DNA of 64,000 nt from Candidatus Goldiibacteriota bacterium HGW-Goldbacteria-1 (GTDB lineage Bacteria > Oederibacteriota > PGYV01): NCBI GenBank assembly GCA_002839855.1, contig PGYV01000002.1, forward strand, positions 267,125 through 331,124, given 5' to 3'. A program made the translations under genes and the position numbers. Positions 51,889 through 60,567 of this stretch are shown one piece after another. Below the pieces are notes generated by a model that was not told where the DNA came from, did not search any database, and was given only the letters and a program-made list of their open reading frames with translations. The first letter of the stretch is position 1. Each line of letters opens with the position of its first letter.

Positions 51889-53314
51889 TGTTCCAAAAGC
51901 TAAAAGGCCGCGCATCAAAGTAAGGCAGCAGGAATCCGCGGACAGGATAAAGAATTTTAACGAAGTGCCTTTTGGTTATAACGAAGAAGAAGCAATTGAA
52001 GAGGCGAACCGCTGCCTTCAGTGCAAGAACCCCACCTGTATTTCCGGTTGCCCGGTAAATATTAATATCAAGGAATTTATCAGGCAGATTACCATAAAGG
52101 ATTTTAAGGGTGCAATTGATACCATAAAATTAGATTCCAGCCTGCCTGCTGTATGCGGAAGGGTTTGCCCGCAGGAAGAACAGTGCGAACACGCCTGCGT
52201 TATGCTTAAGACCAAAAATCCCATTAATATCGGCGCGCTGGAACGTTTTGCGGCAGACTGGGAAACACAGAATACAAAACCTGTGCCTGCGTCAATTAAT
52301 AAAATTAAGGATAAAGACGGCAATCCAATTAAAATAGCCATTGCAGGCGCCGGGCCAGCCGGATTGACCGTAGCAGGGGACCTTGCAAAAATGGGTTATT
52401 CTCCTGTAGTGTTTGAAGCCATGCATCTTGCGGGCGGTGTTTTAATTTATGGTATTCCTGAATTCCGCCTGCCAAAGGCAATAGTTCAGGGCGAAGTGGA
52501 TTATTTAAAGAGCCTGGGCGTTGAATTTAAATTGAACGTGGTGGTTGGAAAATCTTATACGGTTGAAGATGTATTTAAACTTGGATACAAAGCTCTTTTT
52601 GTCGGTGTAGGCGCAGGAACACCCATGTTTCTTGGGATTCCCGGCGAACAGGCAAAAGGTGTGTATTCGGCAAATGAATTTTTAACAAGAATAAACGCGA
52701 TGAAAGCATACAGGTTTCCGGAATATGATACACCTGTTAAACTTGGAAAAAAAGTGGCGGTAGTGGGCGCCGGCAACGTGGCAATGGACGCGGCAAGATG
52801 GTCTTTAAGGCTGCCCGGTGTTGAAGAAGTTTACATAGTTTACAGGCGGTCAGAAGATGAAATGCCCGCAAGGATAGAAGAAAAAGAACGCGCAAAAGAG
52901 GAAGGCATTATCTTTAAACTTTTAACTAACCCGATAGCTGTCATGGAAAATGAACAGGGTTGGGTGAAATCCTTAAAATGCATAAAAATGGAGCTTGGCG
53001 AACCGGATGAATCGGGCAGAAGAAAACCGGTTGCTGTCGCGGGCTCTGATTTTGAAATAGAAGTGGATACCGTAATATCCGCGCTTGGAACCAAAGCAAA
53101 TAAACTTATGACTTCTGATATTGCGGGGCTTAAACTTAATAAATGGGGATATATTGAAGCTGATCCGGAAACGGGCGCTACTTCGCTTCCCGGAATATTT
53201 GCAGGCGGAGATATTTCCACAGGGTCTTCAACTGTAATTGCGGCTATGGGCGCGGGAAAGAAAGCGGCAAAAGGGATAGATGCTTTTATCAAAGAAACGG
53301 TTTTAAAAAACTGA
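51875..53314 (+). CDS. nfnB: NfnB-like large subunit (GltD/homotetrameric glutamate synthase family)
   Basis: The 479-residue protein has an N-terminal cysteine-rich region for two [4Fe-4S] clusters (CLQCKNPTCISGCPV near 46 and CGRVCPQEEQCEHAC near 94). An FAD-binding Rossmann motif AGAGPAGLTVAG lies near 155 and an NADPH-binding VVGAGNVAMDAARW near 297. The C-terminal FAD closing motif is GIFAGGDISTGSSTV near 443. The ATG at 51875 behind GGAGG was chosen; upstream in-frame ATGs lie inside nfnA. The tight overlap with nfnA supports an NfnAB complex rather than a stand-alone glutamate synthase; gdhA nearby makes the NADPH link attractive. Confidence 0.9.
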   Translation: MAENNVPKAKRPRIKVRQQESADRIKNFNEVPFGYNEEEAIEEANRCLQCKNPTCISGCPVNINIKEFIRQITIKDFKGAIDTIKLDSSLPAVCGRVCPQEEQCEHACVMLKTKNPINIGALERFAADWETQNTKPVPASINKIKDKDGNPIKIAIAGAGPAGLTVAGDLAKMGYSPVVFEAMHLAGGVLIYGIPEFRLPKAIVQGEVDYLKSLGVEFKLNVVVGKSYTVEDVFKLGYKALFVGVGAGTPMFLGIPGEQAKGVYSANEFLTRINAMKAYRFPEYDTPVKLGKKVAVVGAGNVAMDAARWSLRLPGVEEVYIVYRRSEDEMPARIEEKERAKEEGIIFKLLTNPIAVMENEQGWVKSLKCIKMELGEPDESGRRKPVAVAGSDFEIEVDTVISALGTKANKLMTSDIAGLKLNKWGYIEADPETGATSLPGIFAGGDISTGSSTVIAAMGAGKKAAKGIDAFIKETVLKN

Positions 53315-53344
53315 TGAAGTTTTGTCAGTGAAGGCGGAGAGTAA

Positions 53345-54175
53345 ATGGCAGAAGATTCAGTAATTGCGGTTGCGGCGGCAAATTTCGCGCATACTTTTCC
53401 TTCACAGGTATTAACTTATATAACCAAATGCGTGAAGCCGGGGCAGAATATAACCAGGCTTCAGACATACGGAATGGCTGACGGTAATGACAAACTTTTA
53501 AAGGCGCTTGATAAAATAAAGCCGTCCGCTTTAATAGGGGTAAGCATTGATGTTCCTGCCGCAATAGTGGCCGAATACAGGGCTAAAAAAGTTCCTGTTA
53601 TCCTTATTGACGCAGAATGCGAAGGCGCGTCCACGGTGACAACCGATAATATGGCGGGCGGATATATAGCGGGCGCTTATCTTGCCAAACAGGGAAGAAA
53701 AAATATTGCAATGGTTTCCGGCCGCATGAATGTGGAAGGCGGCTTTAACGCGAAAAAACGTTATGCGGGTTTTTTGCAGGCGTTAAAAGAAAGCGGTGTT
53801 GAATTTAACCCGAAATTTCTTGCGGAAGTTATAAGTTATTCATATAGTGAAGGCACCGAAGCAATGCAGAAATTTATTAAAGACGGAATTCAGCCCGACG
53901 CGGTTTTTTGTGCCGCCGGCGATATGTGTGCAATGGGGATATTGAAATCAATAAGGGAACTTAAAATGGCAATTCCTGAAACTATCGCGCTTGTGGGTTA
54001 CGATGATATAGACGCCGCAAAGACCTGCAAACCCGCACTTACCACAATAAGGCAGCCTATTGAAGAAATGGCGGTTAATGCCTATATGATGGCGGTTGAT
54101 GAAGCAGAGGAATTAATTAAAAATCCGAAGAAGAAAATATTCAAACCGGAGCTGGTGAAAAGGGAAAGCGCGTGA
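53345..54175 (+). CDS. LacI/periplasmic-binding-protein-like sensor domain without DNA-binding region
   Basis: The 276-residue protein is the periplasmic-binding-protein type I fold: VTTDNMAGGYIAGAYLAKQGRKNIAMVSG near 93-120, RYAGFLQALKESG near 136, PDAVFCAAGDMCAMGILKSIRE near 184 and ALVGYDDIDAAKTCKPALTTIRQP near 216, all typical of LacI-family effector domains. It has no N-terminal helix-turn-helix and no signal peptide. An earlier start is excluded because nfnB ends 30 bases upstream. It therefore looks like a cytosolic stand-alone ligand sensor, or a DNA-binding-less repressor acting through partners. GGCGGAGAG precedes the ATG; it may be co-transcribed with nfnAB. Confidence 0.8.
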   Translation: MAEDSVIAVAAANFAHTFPSQVLTYITKCVKPGQNITRLQTYGMADGNDKLLKALDKIKPSALIGVSIDVPAAIVAEYRAKKVPVILIDAECEGASTVTTDNMAGGYIAGAYLAKQGRKNIAMVSGRMNVEGGFNAKKRYAGFLQALKESGVEFNPKFLAEVISYSYSEGTEAMQKFIKDGIQPDAVFCAAGDMCAMGILKSIRELKMAIPETIALVGYDDIDAAKTCKPALTTIRQPIEEMAVNAYMMAVDEAEELIKNPKKKIFKPELVKRESA

Positions 54176-54180
54176 ATTAG

Positions 54181-54212
54181 AGGCTTGGAGGCTTGGAAGG
54201 TCGGAAGGTCGG
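54181..54212 (-). repeat. octamer array, inverted relative of 49315
   Basis: Units AGGCTTGG x2 and AAGGTCGG x2. The latter are exact reverse complements of CCGACCTT in the array at 49315. It starts 5 bases after the sensor gene. Confidence 0.85.
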
Positions 54213-54379
54213 CAATACAACGACGCGGAAATAGAAGAGCATAGCAGTTCGGGGAAATTAATCTAAAAAATCAGACTAAAAATAATCACACATAGTACTA
54301 CTTTATACGTCATTATTGTTGGTTTATGGGTGTTTTGCAGTTAAGAAGAGTGTTTCACATAGTTGAACGCATAAAATTA

Positions 54380-54408
54380 TTGACAAAACACTTTTGGCTG
54401 TGTTAAAT
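54380..54408 (+). promoter_or_regulatory. promoter of the first hydrogenase operon
   Basis: A perfect TTGACA at 54380-54385 and TTAAAT at 54403-54408 have a 17-base spacer, giving a ~145-base leader. The 385-base gap 54176-54561 otherwise holds the octamer array and a degenerate Rex-like site. Confidence 0.55.
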
Positions 54409-54472
54409 TAGTTTCATTATTTGAGATATACAATTTCAGTTCTTCAACAGTCTAATGGTTTTTTGGGATTCT

Positions 54473-54490
54473 ATGTGAAATAAATTACAA
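54473..54490. promoter_or_regulatory. degenerate Rex-like operator
   Basis: ATGTGAAATAAATTACAA fits the Rex pattern TTGTGAA-N4-TTCACAA at 11 of 14 defined bases. The left half is good and the right half weak. A lone TTTCACA half-site lies at 54353-54359, upstream of the -35. Confidence 0.35.
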
Positions 54491-54561
54491 TGATTTGATT
54501 TCTACTAACAATATGCTATAAATTAAATTGATCAACATACTATTCTGCACAAGGAGGCATT

Positions 54562-55107
54562 ATGAGTCAGGGAAAAACTGTCCTAAAAGAAAAGAAAAAA
54601 GTCAGTGATTTTATTGATACAAAAAAGTTGGACGCAATCATCGCAAGCTACGATGGGAAACAGGGGAAATTGCTTGGTATTCTGGAACAGGCACAGGAAG
54701 CGGTAAAATACAAATACCTTCCTGAAGAGGTTTTAAATTACATCGCGTTAAAAACAGGTGTTCCATTATCAAGGCTGTATAGTGTCATAACCTTTTACGC
54801 GTTCTTTAATATGAAACCGCAGGGCGACCATACTATTATTGTCTGCAGGGGGACAGCGTGCCATACCAAAGGGTCTAAAAGCCTGCTTGATGACCTTGCG
54901 TCGCGTTTTGGCTGTCAGGATAAAATTGAAGGCGGCGAACCTTCCTTTACCACGGATGATAATAAATTTACGGTGAGGACAGTGGCGTGTTTTGGACAGT
55001 GCGCGCTGGCACCGGTAGTATCAATAGACGGCATAATTTACAGCAATGTCACAAATTCCGAACTTTCCAGGCTTCTGGGTAAAGTTACTAAAGGGGGCAA
55101 AAAATGA
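54562..55107 (+). CDS. hydC: NuoE-like [2Fe-2S] subunit of NAD(P)-linked hydrogenase (HydC/HndA type)
   Basis: The 181-residue protein is the thioredoxin-like [2Fe-2S] subunit of NADH-dehydrogenase-type modules. It has a helical N-terminus (AIIASYDGKQGKLLGILEQ) and cluster ligands in CRGTACHTKGS near 94-99 and CFGQCALAP near 149-153. It passes electrons in the HydABC type of [FeFe]-hydrogenase. AAGGAGGC precedes the ATG. It overlaps the fusion gene by ATGA, so it is first in a three-gene operon with the NuoF fusion and hydA. It resembles the 61610 gene in its fold and cysteine motifs. Confidence 0.93.
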   Translation: MSQGKTVLKEKKKVSDFIDTKKLDAIIASYDGKQGKLLGILEQAQEAVKYKYLPEEVLNYIALKTGVPLSRLYSVITFYAFFNMKPQGDHTIIVCRGTACHTKGSKSLLDDLASRFGCQDKIEGGEPSFTTDDNKFTVRTVACFGQCALAPVVSIDGIIYSNVTNSELSRLLGKVTKGGKK

Positions 55108-58100
55108 AAATAACCGATATCAATTCGCTTAACGCTGTCAAATCCGCGGGAATGAAAAAGATACAGCCTAATACCCCCATGATATCCGTGGGAATGGGAA
55201 CGTGCGGTGTTGGGAATGGTGCCGATAAATTATTTGAAGCTTTTGGAAGCGCTATAAATAAGAAAAAGGCGCCTATTAAACTTAACCAGACAGGCTGTTT
55301 TGGATTCTGCGCGGCAGAACCCCTGGTAAATGTCTACATACCGGGAATGCCGCTGGTAATTTTAAGCAAAGTTACTTTGAAAGATGTGGCTTCAATTGTG
55401 GACAGTGTGGCTAAGGGAAATATGCCCCTGAAAAAAGCGCTGTGTAAAGTGGAAGAGTGGGATTTTTTAACATCAAAAATAGAATACGGCAAAGACCTTA
55501 TGGAAGTTCCGTCATGGGATGAAATTCCTTTTTTCAAAGGGCAGAAAAAACTTGTCCTTCGTGACGCGGGAATAATTAATCCTACCGACATAGAGGAGTA
55601 CATTGCGGTAGGCGGATATCAGGCCTTGTTTAAAGCACTTACAAAAATGACACCTGATACAGTACTTGAAGAAGTAAGAAAGTCAAAGCTGCGCGGCCGC
55701 GGCGGCGCGGGTTTCCCGGTTGCCAAAAAATGGGAAATTATGAAGAATGTGCAGGCTGAAGAAAAGTTTATAATATGTAATGCGGACGAGGGCGACCCCG
55801 GCGCTTACATGAACAGAAACGAAATAGAAAGCGACCCTCATGCCCTTATTGAAGGCATGATTATAGGCGCTTATGTTATGGGCGCTTCCAAAGGCGTTGT
55901 TTATATCAGGGCTGAATATCCGCTGGCTGTAGAGCGTTTAAAAGCGGCTGTAAAGCAGTGCAAAGCGCTTGGCATAATGGGAGAAAACATATTCGGCACC
56001 AAATTTTCTTTTGACCTTGAATACGTTGAAGGGGCGGGCGCTTTTGTATGCGGCGAAGAAACGGCCCTTATGTCATCAATAGAAGGAAAGGCAGGCAGGT
56101 CCAAACCAAGGCCGCCATTTCCGGCGCAGAAAGGCCTTTGGGGAAAACCGACAAGTATCAACAACGTGGAATCGTGGTGCAATATCCCGCTTATTATTAA
56201 CAGGGGCGGGGATTTCTTCGCGCAGACCGGCACTGACAAATCTTCCGGGACAAAAGTATTTTCGCTTGTGGGAAAAATAAATAACACAGGCCTTGTAGAG
56301 CTGCCGCTGGGCACGCCGCTTGAAAATATAATTTACCAGATGGGCGAAGGCGCGGGAAAAAATAAAGTGATTAAAGCGGTACAGACCGGCGGGCCTTCCG
56401 GCGGATGTATTCCTGTTGAATTGTTTAACACGCCCGTGGATTATGAATCACTTGCTTCAATCGGCGCCATTATGGGGTCTGGCGGAATGGTGGTAATGGA
56501 CCAGGATAACTGCATGGTTGACGTGGCAAGATATTTTGTTGAATTCACTTCATCTGAATCGTGCGGAAAATGCACCGCCTGCAGGGAAGGGCTGTCTCAG
56601 TCGCTTAATATCTTAAACAGGATAACAAGGGGAAGCGGTAAACTGGAAGATTTGGAAACGCTTGAAAAACTTGCCTATGTTATTAAAGAATCATCGCTTT
56701 GCGGGCTTGGGCAGACAAGCGCGAATCCGGTTCTTACAACACTTAAGTATTTTAAAAACGAGTACATATCACACATTCTTGAAAACAGGTGTAAAGCGGG
56801 TGTATGTGAAGATTTATTTATGGCGCTGTGCGAGAACAGCTGCCCGCTTCACATGAACATACCGGCATATCTGCAGATGTTAAAAGAAGGAAGGCTGGAA
56901 GAAGCTTTTGAATCAACGCTTCGCGACAATCCGCTTCCGGGCACAATGGGCAGAATATGCCATTTCCACTGTAAGATGAGATGCCGCAGGGATTCGGTTG
57001 ATGAATCTGTGGCACAGGGCGAAATACACCGTTATCTTGCGGACACAATGTATAAAATGGGAAAAGAAAAACAGATTTACGCTAAACTTGTAAAAGAAAT
57101 GCTGCCAAAAACCGGCAAAAAAGTGGCAATAGCGGGCGCGGGCCCTGCCGGTATTACGCTTGCTTACTACCTTGCAAGGCTTGGCCATTCAGTTACCGTA
57201 TATGACCCGCATAAAGAACCGGGCGGAATTCTGCAGTATGGAATTCCGGCTTATAGATTACCCAAAGATATACTGCAGAAAGAAATAGAAATGGTTAAAA
57301 AATTCGGAGTTAAGTTTGTTATGAATACGCTGGTGGGAAAAGACATTTCAACAAAAGCGCTGCTTAAATCAAATGACATTGTTTACATGGCTTATGGCGC
57401 GCAGAAAGAGTCAGCACTTGATATTCCGGGAGCGAATTTGAACGGCGTACTTGCCGGGTATCATTTCCTGGAAGATTTCGCGCAGGGTAAAAAGGTTAAA
57501 GTGGGCAAAAAAGTTGTGGTGATAGGCGCGGGCAATGTGGCAATTGACGCGGCAAGGACAGCGTTAAGGCTTGGCGCGGATGTAACCATAGTTTACAGAA
57601 GGGACAGAAATGAAATGCCGGCAAACATCCATGAAATAGAGGATGCGGAAGCGGAAAATATAAAGTTTAAACTTTTATCAGGGCCCAAAAGTATCATAGC
57701 GGGGCCGGGTAAAACTGTAGCCGGGCTTGAAATCGAAAAGATGAAACTTGGCGGAATTGACAAATCCGGACGCCGCAAGCCGGTTCCAACCGGGGAATTT
57801 GAGACAATAAAATGCGACACAGTGATACTTGCAGTCGGTGAAAAAGTTGACCCCGCAGCCGCGCGGGAATTTGGCGTGGAAGCAAACAAAGACGGCACTT
57901 TAAAAGTTGATCCTTTCAATTATAAAACCGCAAATACAAAAGTATTTGCCGGCGGCGATGCAGTAACAGGGCCTGCAACCGCTGCAGAAGCAATGGGTAC
58001 CGCAAAAACAGCGGCAGGCGCAATTGACCTTGCGCTTATGGGCGAGAACAGGTTTGAAAAATTGTTCTGTGAATTTGTATATAAAAATGAAGTTCCGCTG

Positions 58101-58259
58101 AAACCCGAAGGCGGAAGAAACACCAAAACAAAGAAGGTTCCGGCCAAAGAAAGGGTAAGGAATTTTCAGGAAATACTCTCCGGATATTCGGGCGAGCAGG
58201 CAAAACGAGAAGCAGTACGCTGCTTAAGGTGCGACGTTAAGTCGTGCCAGAAACAATAA
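55104..58259 (+). CDS. hydB: TrxFd-NuoF-GltD fusion, flavoprotein subunit of a [FeFe]-hydrogenase
   Basis: At 1051 residues this is far longer than normal HydB (~600). Residues 1-115: thioredoxin-like [2Fe-2S] domain (GTCGVGNGA near 33, TGCFGFCAAEP near 62). Residues ~155-555: NuoF core with [10 protein letters not shown] near 196, [11 protein letters not shown] near 229, [13 protein letters not shown] near 311 and the [4Fe-4S] ligands SCGKCTACREG near 487 plus a Cys near 533. Residues ~560-1000: GltD/NfnB-like domain with CENSCPLHMNI, the FAD motif IAGAGPAGITLAY near 675, VIGAGNVAIDAART near 806 and the closing GGDAVTGPATAA. The end carries CLRCDVKSC, a motif that is N-terminal in NfnB. It could feed both NADH (FMN site) and NADPH (GltD site), an electron-bifurcating role by inference. 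It lacks the ferredoxin tail of the usual HydB. Confidence 0.92.
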   Translation: MKITDINSLNAVKSAGMKKIQPNTPMISVGMGTCGVGNGADKLFEAFGSAINKKKAPIKLNQTGCFGFCAAEPLVNVYIPGMPLVILSKVTLKDVASIVDSVAKGNMPLKKALCKVEEWDFLTSKIEYGKDLMEVPSWDEIPFFKGQKKLVLRDAGIINPTDIEEYIAVGGYQALFKALTKMTPDTVLEEVRKSKLRGRGGAGFPVAKKWEIMKNVQAEEKFIICNADEGDPGAYMNRNEIESDPHALIEGMIIGAYVMGASKGVVYIRAEYPLAVERLKAAVKQCKALGIMGENIFGTKFSFDLEYVEGAGAFVCGEETALMSSIEGKAGRSKPRPPFPAQKGLWGKPTSINNVESWCNIPLIINRGGDFFAQTGTDKSSGTKVFSLVGKINNTGLVELPLGTPLENIIYQMGEGAGKNKVIKAVQTGGPSGGCIPVELFNTPVDYESLASIGAIMGSGGMVVMDQDNCMVDVARYFVEFTSSESCGKCTACREGLSQSLNILNRITRGSGKLEDLETLEKLAYVIKESSLCGLGQTSANPVLTTLKYFKNEYISHILENRCKAGVCEDLFMALCENSCPLHMNIPAYLQMLKEGRLEEAFESTLRDNPLPGTMGRICHFHCKMRCRRDSVDESVAQGEIHRYLADTMYKMGKEKQIYAKLVKEMLPKTGKKVAIAGAGPAGITLAYYLARLGHSVTVYDPHKEPGGILQYGIPAYRLPKDILQKEIEMVKKFGVKFVMNTLVGKDISTKALLKSNDIVYMAYGAQKESALDIPGANLNGVLAGYHFLEDFAQGKKVKVGKKVVVIGAGNVAIDAARTALRLGADVTIVYRRDRNEMPANIHEIEDAEAENIKFKLLSGPKSIIAGPGKTVAGLEIEKMKLGGIDKSGRRKPVPTGEFETIKCDTVILAVGEKVDPAAAREFGVEANKDGTLKVDPFNYKTANTKVFAGGDAVTGPATAAEAMGTAKTAAGAIDLALMGENRFEKLFCEFVYKNEVPLKPEGGRNTKTKKVPAKERVRNFQEILSGYSGEQAKREAVRCLRCDVKSCQKQ

Positions 58260-58270
58260 GGAGGCCGGCC

Positions 58271-60049
58271 ATGGAAAACAACAAAGTATCAATTAAAGTA
58301 AACGGCAAAGATTATACTGTGGAAAAGGGGCTTACAATTGTTAAAGCCTGTAAGAAAATAGGAATTGATATTCCCACATTATGCTATCTTGAAGATGTTT
58401 CAAAGAACGCGTCATGCGGAATCTGCGTGGTAGAAATTAAGGGCGCCAAATCCCTTATCAGGTCATGCATTACCGAAGTGACACAGGGCATGGAAATTCT
58501 GACATCAAGCCCCAAGGTAATGGAAGCGCGCAGGACAAATCTGGAACTTATTCTTGCTAACCATCCGGATGACTGTTTAAACTGCGCAAGGAATGGGAAT
58601 TGTGAACTTCAGGCTATGTCATACACGCTTGGAATAGACGGCACAAGCAGGTTTGTTAAAACAAAAAATGACGAACCTTTTGACGAGACTTCTCCGTCAT
58701 TAATCAGGGATCCCAATAAATGCATCCTTTGCGGAAGGTGTGTGACAGTATGCGCGGATATGCAGACTGTTTATGCTATTGATTTTTCAAAGAGGGGCTT
58801 AAAAACAAAAGTTTCAACGTATATGGAAAAAGGCCTTGGAAATATAGCATGCACAAACTGCGGCCAGTGCGCCATTGTATGCCCAACCGGCGCCATTGTT
58901 GAAAAAGACGATACGCGCGCGGTATGGAAAGAACTGCAGGATCCGGAAAAAGTTGTTCTGGTACAGACGGCTCCCGCTATCAGGGTTGGTATCGGCGAGG
59001 CAATGGGAATGGGCGAAGGCGCCCTTGTAACGGGACAGATGGTATCCGCATTGCGCAGGCTGGGTTTCAGCAAGGTATTTGACACGGATTTTGCGGCCGA
59101 TTTAACCATCCTTGAAGAAGGCCACGAGCTTATTAAAAGGCTTACAAAAGGCGGCACACTTCCTATGATGACATCATGCTCGCCGGGATGGATAAAATTC
59201 TTTGAACATTTTTATCCGGAGCAGCTTGCGCACTTGTCAACATGCAAATCGCCGCAGCAGATGTTTGGCGCGCTTGCGAAAAGTTTTTACGCGCAGAAGA
59301 TGGGGATTGACCCAAGAAAAGTTGTGGTTGTATCAATAATGCCGTGCACGGCCAAGAAGTATGAAGCCAAAAGGGAAGAAATGGCAGGCGCGCTTAATTT
59401 CTGGAAGGATAAAATGGAACTTTCAAAAGATGATAAATTTTATGATATCGATTATGTCCTTACCACAAGGGAGCTTGCAAGAATGTTTAAGCAGGCAGGG
59501 GTGCATTTTTCCACGCTTCCCGAAGAGGAATTTGATTCGCCCCTTGGCGCTTCAACAGGTGCCGCGGTTATATTCGGCGCGACAGGCGGCGTAATGGAAG
59601 CGGCAGTAAGGACCGCGTATGAAGTTGTGGTGGGTAAACCGCTGCCAAGCCTTGATCTTAAAGTTGTCAGGGGTTTTGAAGGTATAAAGGAAGCGGAACT
59701 TGATTTAAACGGAACAAAGATTAAAGTGGCTGTGGCGCATACGCTTGGAAATGCCAGAAAACTTCTTGACCAGATAAAGGACGGCAAATCGCCTTACGCG
59801 TTTATTGAAGTTATGACATGCCCCGGCGGATGCTTGGGCGGCGGCGGACAGCCGATACCAACCACCTGGGAGATAAGGCAGAAAAGGGCGGATTCAATTT
59901 ATGCCGAAGACAGGAAAAAGGGTTTAAGAAAATCACATGATAACCCCGAAGTAAAAGCGCTGTATGACGAGTTCCTAAAAGAACCGCTTGGGCACCTGTC
60001 GCATGAACTGCTTCACACCCATTACGTAAAAAGGGGAATATTTGTTTAA
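58271..60049 (+). CDS. hydA: [FeFe]-hydrogenase catalytic subunit, NADH-dehydrogenase-associated type
   Basis: The 592-residue enzyme reversibly makes H2. The [2Fe-2S] ferredoxin domain has Cys ligands near 38-66 (LCYLED to ASCGICVVE). The His-ligated cluster region is HPDDCLNCARNGNCELQ near 97. Two [4Fe-4S] clusters have CILCGRCVTVC near 152 and CTNCGQCAIVCPTG near 196. The H-cluster motifs are L1 TSCSPGW near 300, L2 MPCTAKKYEA near 357 and L3 EVMTCPGGCLGGGGQP near 513. It is the multimeric, bifurcating-type architecture without a C-terminal [2Fe-2S]. L1 has Ser at the position of the proton-relay Cys of clostridial CpI. The ATG at 58271 behind AAGGAGG was chosen over 58244. The gene ends in a strong terminator. 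Confidence 0.95.
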   Translation: MENNKVSIKVNGKDYTVEKGLTIVKACKKIGIDIPTLCYLEDVSKNASCGICVVEIKGAKSLIRSCITEVTQGMEILTSSPKVMEARRTNLELILANHPDDCLNCARNGNCELQAMSYTLGIDGTSRFVKTKNDEPFDETSPSLIRDPNKCILCGRCVTVCADMQTVYAIDFSKRGLKTKVSTYMEKGLGNIACTNCGQCAIVCPTGAIVEKDDTRAVWKELQDPEKVVLVQTAPAIRVGIGEAMGMGEGALVTGQMVSALRRLGFSKVFDTDFAADLTILEEGHELIKRLTKGGTLPMMTSCSPGWIKFFEHFYPEQLAHLSTCKSPQQMFGALAKSFYAQKMGIDPRKVVVVSIMPCTAKKYEAKREEMAGALNFWKDKMELSKDDKFYDIDYVLTTRELARMFKQAGVHFSTLPEEEFDSPLGASTGAAVIFGATGGVMEAAVRTAYEVVVGKPLPSLDLKVVRGFEGIKEAELDLNGTKIKVAVAHTLGNARKLLDQIKDGKSPYAFIEVMTCPGGCLGGGGQPIPTTWEIRQKRADSIYAEDRKKGLRKSHDNPEVKALYDEFLKEPLGHLSHELLHTHYVKRGIFV

Positions 60050-60080
60050 ATTACTCTGATAAGATACTATAAGTTTTAAA

Positions 60081-60117
60081 ACAACCGCGGGTTTAATTAT
60101 CCGCGGTTGTTTTTTTT
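60081..60117 (+). terminator. intrinsic terminator of the first hydrogenase operon
   Basis: ACAACCGCGG pairs with CCGCGGTTGT around a 10-base loop, followed by seven more T. Confidence 0.92.
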
Positions 60118-60201
60118 ATATAAAAAATATGTTTTCTTTATTGCGCAGGTTATGTAAACTGACAGTACAACAGATTAAAAATCAGATATAAAAAAGGGTT
60201 T

Positions 60202-60564
60202 ATGGACAAAAAACAGCTGATTAAAAAACGCATGCTTAAAACAAGCATTAACTTCTCCTGCAGGCAGTGCGGCGCCTGCTGCAGCGTGGGTTTTATTTAT
60301 TTAAAAAGAGGCGAGAGTGAAAAGATAGCCGCACATCTGAAAATGCAGGTAAAAGAATTTAAAGAGAAATATACAAAATGGTTTGTCTGGCAGGGCAGGG
60401 CTTTAAAATGGGATGAGGCAGGAGCGTGTGTTTTTTTAAAGAATAACAAATGTTCTGTCTATAATGTAAGGCCATTCCAGTGCGCCTCTTTCCCTTTATG
60501 GCCGCGCCTTATGAAAAACAAAAAAGACCTTGCCGCCGCAAAAAAATACTGCAAAGGGTTATAG
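60202..60564 (+). CDS. YkgJ-family cysteine-cluster protein
   Basis: The 120-residue cytosolic protein carries the Zn/Fe-chelating signature CRQCGACC near 19-27. A Cys in GACVFLKNNKCSVYNVRPFQCASFP follows near 80, and it ends CKGL. The YkgJ/UPF0153 family is thought to bind a metal; its role is unknown. It has no strong ribosome site (AAAAAGGG). It converges with the TetR gene, the two stop codons being separated by an inverted repeat array. Confidence 0.88.
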   Translation: MDKKQLIKKRMLKTSINFSCRQCGACCSVGFIYLKRGESEKIAAHLKMQVKEFKEKYTKWFVWQGRALKWDEAGACVFLKNNKCSVYNVRPFQCASFPLWPRLMKNKKDLAAAKKYCKGL

Positions 60565-60567
60565 ATA

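Noticed and set aside
54351-54369. TTTCACATAGTTGAA as a full Rex operator
   Set aside because: The half-sites are in the wrong order for Rex (TTCA...TGAA instead of GTGAA...TTCAC); only a half-site remains.
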